Shown: piece by piece, positions 60,603 to 64,000 of the stretch | How the letters are laid out: every line of letters starts with the position of its first letter | Numbering within the stretch: the first letter of the stretch is position 1 | The notes under the pieces: generated by a model | What the model saw: only the letters and a program-made list of their open reading frames with translations | The model's database searches: none | Told to the model about the DNA's origin: nothing | Program-made: the position numbers and the translations under genes | DNA from: Couchioplanes caeruleus | Lineage (GTDB): Bacteria; Actinomycetota; Actinomycetes; Mycobacteriales; Micromonosporaceae | Direction of reading: 5' to 3' | DNA length: 64,000 nt | NCBI RefSeq assembly: GCF_003751945.1 | Contig: NZ_RJKL01000001.1 | Location: 3,658,001-3,722,000, forward strand

Positions 60603-61689
60603 GCCTTCCCGCGGCGGAAGACCGAAAGAAACAGACACTGAGCCTCCCCGCGGCGGAAGACCGAAAGAAACAGAAACTGAGCCTCCCCGCGGCGGAAGAC
60701 CGAAAGAAACAAAAATAGAGCTCGCGAGCTGGGACAGCCTCATAGTCCTGCTCACGGTGGCGGTGCTCGTCATCGCCTCGCTGGCGGTGCCCAGCTTCGG
60801 CACGAGCCGCAACTTCACCTTCCTCGTCCTCGACCTGATGCCGATCGCGCTGGTCGCCCTGACCATGACGCTGATCGTCGTGACCGGCGAGATCGACCTC
60901 TCGGTGGCGAGCACCCTGGGCCTGACCAGCTCGCTGATGGGCTGGCTCTGGAACAACGGCCTGCCGATCGAGACGATCGTCCCGCTCTGCCTGGTGGCCG
61001 GCGCGATCCTGGGCGCCTGCAACGGTTTCCTGGTCACCGGCCTCGGCCTGCCCTCGCTGGCGGTCACCATCGGCACGCTCGCCCTCTACCGCGGCCTCGC
61101 CTTCGTCGTGCTCGGCGACGGGGCGGTGGCGGACTTCCCGTGGAACTACACCGGCTGGGTCACCGGCACCATCGGCGGCGGCGCCGTACCGAATGTGCTG
61201 GTGGTGATCGTCGCCCTGGCCCTCGTCTCCGGCGTCGTCCTGCATGCGACTCCCTTCGGCCGCTCGCTCTACGCGATCGGCGCGAACGCCCAGGCCGCAC
61301 ATTTCTCCGGCATCCCGGTCGCCCGGACCAAGTTCTGGCTCTACGTGGCCAGCGGCACGATCGCCGGCCTCGCCGGTGTGCTGTGGACGCTGCGCTACTC
61401 CAGCGCCCGCGCGGACAACGGCGCCGGACTCGAGCTCGCCGTGGTCGCCGCGGTCTTGCTCGGCGGCGTCTCGATCTTCGGCGGCAAGGGCACCCTGCCC
61501 GGCGTCCTCGCCGGCGTCGTGCTGCTCGCCGCCCTGCAGAACGCCCTGCGCCTGCAGGACGTCTCCGGCCAGGCCCTCAATGTCGTCACCGGCGCGCTGC
61601 TCGTGCTCTCGGTGCTGCTGCCGAACCTCGCGTCGTCGATCCGCACCACCTGGCACCGGCGGAAACTCCGCCAGGCCGCCGCTCACTGA
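60595..61689 (+). CDS. rhamnose ABC transporter permease 2
   Basis: A 364-aa permease. Residues 42-345 resemble permease 1 (ALTMTLIVVTGEIDLSVAST, LPSLAVTIGTLALYRGLAFV, AQAAHFSGIPVARTKF). The first 41 residues are an unusual hydrophilic leader made of three copies of a 13-residue unit (EPPRGGRPKETET). The ATG overlaps permease 1 by 8 bases. The repeat lies ahead of the first helix on the cytoplasmic side and probably does not affect transport. Confidence 0.9.
   Translation: MSEPSRGGRPKETDTEPPRGGRPKETETEPPRGGRPKETKIELASWDSLIVLLTVAVLVIASLAVPSFGTSRNFTFLVLDLMPIALVALTMTLIVVTGEIDLSVASTLGLTSSLMGWLWNNGLPIETIVPLCLVAGAILGACNGFLVTGLGLPSLAVTIGTLALYRGLAFVVLGDGAVADFPWNYTGWVTGTIGGGAVPNVLVVIVALALVSGVVLHATPFGRSLYAIGANAQAAHFSGIPVARTKFWLYVASGTIAGLAGVLWTLRYSSARADNGAGLELAVVAAVLLGGVSIFGGKGTLPGVLAGVVLLAALQNALRLQDVSGQALNVVTGALLVLSVLLPNLASSIRTTWHRRKLRQAAAH
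60601..60717 (+). repeat. three 39-bp tandem repeats inside the second permease gene
   Basis: Units begin at 60601, 60640 and 60679. Each contains CCGCGGCGGAAGACCGAAAG and then AAAC, and the three are almost identical at the DNA level, including silent sites. The 39-bp length keeps the frame and gives a 13-residue repeat at the permease N-terminus. The near-identity points to recent expansion. Confidence 0.85.
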
Positions 61690-61713
61690 ATCCCCTCGTT
61701 CTAGGAGTGCGCC

Positions 61714-62790
61714 ATGTTTCCTCCCCATCGCCGACTACTGACCGCTGCCAGCGCCTCACTCCTCGTTCTGGGCCTCGCCGCCTGCGGCGGCACCACCAAG
61801 GACAGCGCCTCCTCGAACGGCGGCGCCGCGGGGCAGCCCGGCGCCTCCGCCGACCCGAACGCGTCGATCAAGACCGGGCTGAAGTTCGCGTATCTGCCCA
61901 AGCAGCTCAACAACCCGTACTCGGACGTCGAGACGGCCGGGGGCAAGGTGGCGGTCGGCGAGTTGAAGGGCGAGTACAAGCTCGTCGGTCCCCACGACGC
62001 GAGCGCCTCCTCCCAGGTCAGCTACATCAACACGCTGATCCAGCAGCAGCAGGACGTGATCGTGGTGGCGGCCAACGACCCCAATGCGGTCTGCCCGTCG
62101 CTCAACCAGGCCCGGCAGGCCGGCATCAAGGTGGTGTCGTTCGACTCGGACGCCTCCAAGGCCTGCCGCGACGCATTCATCAACCAGGCCACCACCCAGG
62201 GCATCGGCGAGAGCCTGGTGAAGATGGCGAGCGAGCTGGCCGGCGGCGAGGGTGAGATCGCCGTCCTCTCGGCCACCCCGAACGCCACGAACCAGAACGC
62301 CTGGATCGAGGTCATGAAGTCCGAACTGGCCAAGCCGGAGTACGCGAAGCTCAAGCTGGTCAAGACCGCGTACGGCAACGACGACGACCAGAAGTCCTTC
62401 CAGGAGGCGCAGGGCCTGTTGCAGTCGTACCCGAATCTGAAGGTGATCGTCTCCCCCACCACCGTGGGCATCGCCGCCGCCTCGCGGTACGTCAGCTCCT
62501 CGAACTACAAGGGCAAGGTCACGATCACCGGTCTGGGCCTGCCGAACCAGATGCGCGAGTACGTCAAGGACGGCACGGTGAAGAAGTTCGCCCTGTGGAA
62601 CCCGGCGGACATCGGCTACCTGGCCGCGTACGCCGGCGCCGCCCTCGCCTCCGGGAAGATCACCGGCAAGCAGGGCGAGACGTTCACCGCAGGCAAGCTG
62701 GGCGAGTACACCATCGGCGCGGACGGCGAGATCGTTCTCGGCCCGCCGACCGAGTTCACCGCCCAGAACATCGACCAGTTCGACTTCTGA
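61714..62790 (+). CDS. rhaS: rhamnose ABC transporter substrate-binding lipoprotein
   Basis: A 358-aa lipoprotein: signal peptide with lipobox LAAC (Cys24) followed by a Ser/Gly/Ala/Asp-rich spacer. The binding domain is of the RbsB/XylF type (FAYLPKQLNNPYSDVETAGG, LIQQQQDVIVVAANDPNAV, KVVSFDSDASKACRDAFINQ). It captures the sugar outside the membrane for the two permeases. Conserved in rhamnose-type ABC systems. Confidence 0.9.
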   Translation: MFPPHRRLLTAASASLLVLGLAACGGTTKDSASSNGGAAGQPGASADPNASIKTGLKFAYLPKQLNNPYSDVETAGGKVAVGELKGEYKLVGPHDASASSQVSYINTLIQQQQDVIVVAANDPNAVCPSLNQARQAGIKVVSFDSDASKACRDAFINQATTQGIGESLVKMASELAGGEGEIAVLSATPNATNQNAWIEVMKSELAKPEYAKLKLVKTAYGNDDDQKSFQEAQGLLQSYPNLKVIVSPTTVGIAAASRYVSSSNYKGKVTITGLGLPNQMREYVKDGTVKKFALWNPADIGYLAAYAGAALASGKITGKQGETFTAGKLGEYTIGADGEIVLGPPTEFTAQNIDQFDF

Positions 62791-62793
62791 GCC

Positions 62794-63963
62794 ATGGCCG
62801 TCGACCTCGCCGCGGTCAGGCAGGCGCTCGCCGCGCAACGCATCGAGACCCCCTCGTGGGCCTTCGGCAACTCCGGTACGCGGTTCAAGGTCTTCGCCCA
62901 GCCGGGTGTTCCCCGCAGCCCCGAGGAGAAGATCGCCGACGCCGCCACCGTGCACCGGTTCACGGGCGTCACGCCGACGGTCGCTCTGCACATCCCGTGG
63001 GACGAGGTGGACGACTACCGCGCCCTCGCGGACCACGCGGCCTCCCTCGGCGTCGGCATCGGCGCCATCAACACCAACGTCTTCCAGGACGACGACTACA
63101 AGCTGGGATCGGTCACCAACCCGGATCCGGGCATCCGCCGCAAGGCGACGGATCACCTTCTCCAGGCCGTCGGCATCATGGACGCCACCGGCTCCCGGGA
63201 CCTCAAGCTGTGGTTCGCGGACGGCATCAACTACCCCGGCCAGGACGACCTGCGCAGCCGTCAGGACCGGCTCGCGTCGGCGCTGCGGGAGGCCTACGGC
63301 CGCCTCGGCGAGCACCAGCGCATCCTGCTGGAGTACAAGCTCTTCGAGCCGGCCTTCTACGCCACCGACATCCCGGACTGGGGCACGTCGTATGCCCACT
63401 GCATCGAGCTGGGCGAGCGGGCGACGGTGTGCATCGACACGGGCCATCACGCTCCCGGCACCAACATCGAGTTCATCGTGGCGTTCCTGCTCCGCCAGAA
63501 GAAGCTGGGTGCCTTCGACTTCAACAGCCGCTTCTACGCCGACGACGACCTGATGGCCGGTGCGGCCGATCCGTTCCAGCTCTTCCGCATCATGAACGAG
63601 ATCGTCCGGGGAGGCGCGCTCGATCCGGCGTACGGTATCAACTTCATGCTGGACCAATGTCATAACATAGAGATGAGGATACCGGCCATCATCCGGTCGG
63701 TTCTCAACATCCAGGAGGCGACGGCCAAGGCGCTGCTGGTGGATCGGGACGCGCTCGCGCGGGCGCAGGCCGAGGGCGACGTCCTCGAGGCGAACGCGGT
63801 GCTGATGGACGCCTACGACACCGACGTGCGGCCACTGCTCGCGGAGGTGCGCTCGGACCTGGGGCTCGACCCCGATCCGGTGCGGGCCTATCTCCGCAGC
63901 GGCTACCAGGAGAAGATCGTCGCGGACCGGGTCGGCGGCCGGCAGGCCGGCTGGGGCGCGTGA
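62794..63963 (+). CDS. rhaI: L-rhamnose isomerase
   Basis: A 389-aa TIM-barrel isomerase converting L-rhamnose to L-rhamnulose. Metal-binding and family motifs are LLEYKLFEPAFYATDIPDWG, VCIDTGHHAPGTNIEFIVAF, KKLGAFDFNSRFYADDDLM and NFMLDQCHNIEMRIPAIIRS. This is the RhaI (Pseudomonas/actinobacterial) type rather than E. coli RhaA. It starts 3 bases after the binding-protein stop. The remaining bases to the window end (63964-64000) carry no feature. Confidence 0.9.
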   Translation: MAVDLAAVRQALAAQRIETPSWAFGNSGTRFKVFAQPGVPRSPEEKIADAATVHRFTGVTPTVALHIPWDEVDDYRALADHAASLGVGIGAINTNVFQDDDYKLGSVTNPDPGIRRKATDHLLQAVGIMDATGSRDLKLWFADGINYPGQDDLRSRQDRLASALREAYGRLGEHQRILLEYKLFEPAFYATDIPDWGTSYAHCIELGERATVCIDTGHHAPGTNIEFIVAFLLRQKKLGAFDFNSRFYADDDLMAGAADPFQLFRIMNEIVRGGALDPAYGINFMLDQCHNIEMRIPAIIRSVLNIQEATAKALLVDRDALARAQAEGDVLEANAVLMDAYDTDVRPLLAEVRSDLGLDPDPVRAYLRSGYQEKIVADRVGGRQAGWGA

Positions 63964-64000
63964 CCGGGCAGCGCTCACCGACGGGGTGGGAGGCGGTGCA

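Noticed and set aside
61756..63978. 740-aa minus-strand frame opposite the rhamnose binding protein and isomerase
   Set aside because: Shadow of two well-supported plus-strand genes; the translation has no recognisable domain.

Overview
The window is GC-rich, densely coding actinobacterial DNA. Frequent GTG starts, four-base stop/start overlaps, WXG100/ESAT-6-like secretion substrates, LutABC, a YciO-type protein, citrate synthase 2 and many LuxR/LacI/OmpR regulators all fit a mycelial actinomycete. Actinoplanes or another member of the Micromonosporaceae is my inference from gene content; no rRNA or tRNA gene is present to confirm it.

Layout. 0-5.7 kb (minus strand): a type VII secretion effector locus with two WXG100/ESAT-6-like proteins, a DUF6507 protein, an 854-aa polymorphic-toxin-like protein with a C-terminal PD-(D/E)xK-like motif, then a duplicated pair of DUF6301 and TY-Chap (YbjN-like) genes whose last copy is decayed. 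5.8-9.7 kb: a frameshifted NTF2/DUF4440 gene, a DUF3616 protein, an acyl-CoA synthetase tail fragment, a ketopantoate reductase and a secreted HAD-like protein. 9.9-11.6 kb: two LuxR-type genes followed by a previously uncalled 58-aa secreted peptide ending in a CxxC motif. 11.9-17.5 kb: a LysM/M15 peptidase, a nucleotidyltransferase and a redox-looking block (Cys-rich HTH regulator divergent from DoxX-like protein, FolE and ferredoxin reductase). 17.5-19.3 kb: a decay zone with a ligA 3' fragment, a chimeric membrane protein and an IS5-like remnant. 19.4-30.1 kb: LVIVD, DUF305, ATP-grasp, Gfo/Idh/MocA, GGDEF, citrate synthase, YciO and EamA-type genes. 30.6-38.9 kb: two divergent operons joining an epimerase and a GT-C-like membrane protein with glycosyltransferase, DUF2064, methyltransferase, molybdopterin oxidoreductase and a two-component system. 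39-50.5 kb: a cytochrome P450, peptide deformylase, M48 protease, sugar isomerase-like protein with a LacI regulator, ahcY under an apparent SAH riboswitch, a Na+/H+ antiporter and a STAS protein.

50.6-64 kb is a complete L-rhamnose regulon. A LacI regulator sits between two divergent operons that carry TGAAAC-type operators. The plus-strand operon encodes an ABC importer (ATPase, two permeases, lipoprotein) and rhamnose isomerase. The minus-strand operon encodes rhamnulokinase, a fused rhamnulose-1-phosphate aldolase/lactaldehyde dehydrogenase, and LutABC. Together they would take rhamnose to DHAP plus L-lactate and the lactate on to pyruvate.

Several short tandem-repeat tracts (25, 19, 39, about 28 and 15 bp) lie in or beside these genes. 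The most interesting uncharacterised items are the LuxR/secreted-peptide module, the toxin locus with duplicated putative immunity genes, and the molybdopterin/glycosyltransferase operon with its own two-component system.
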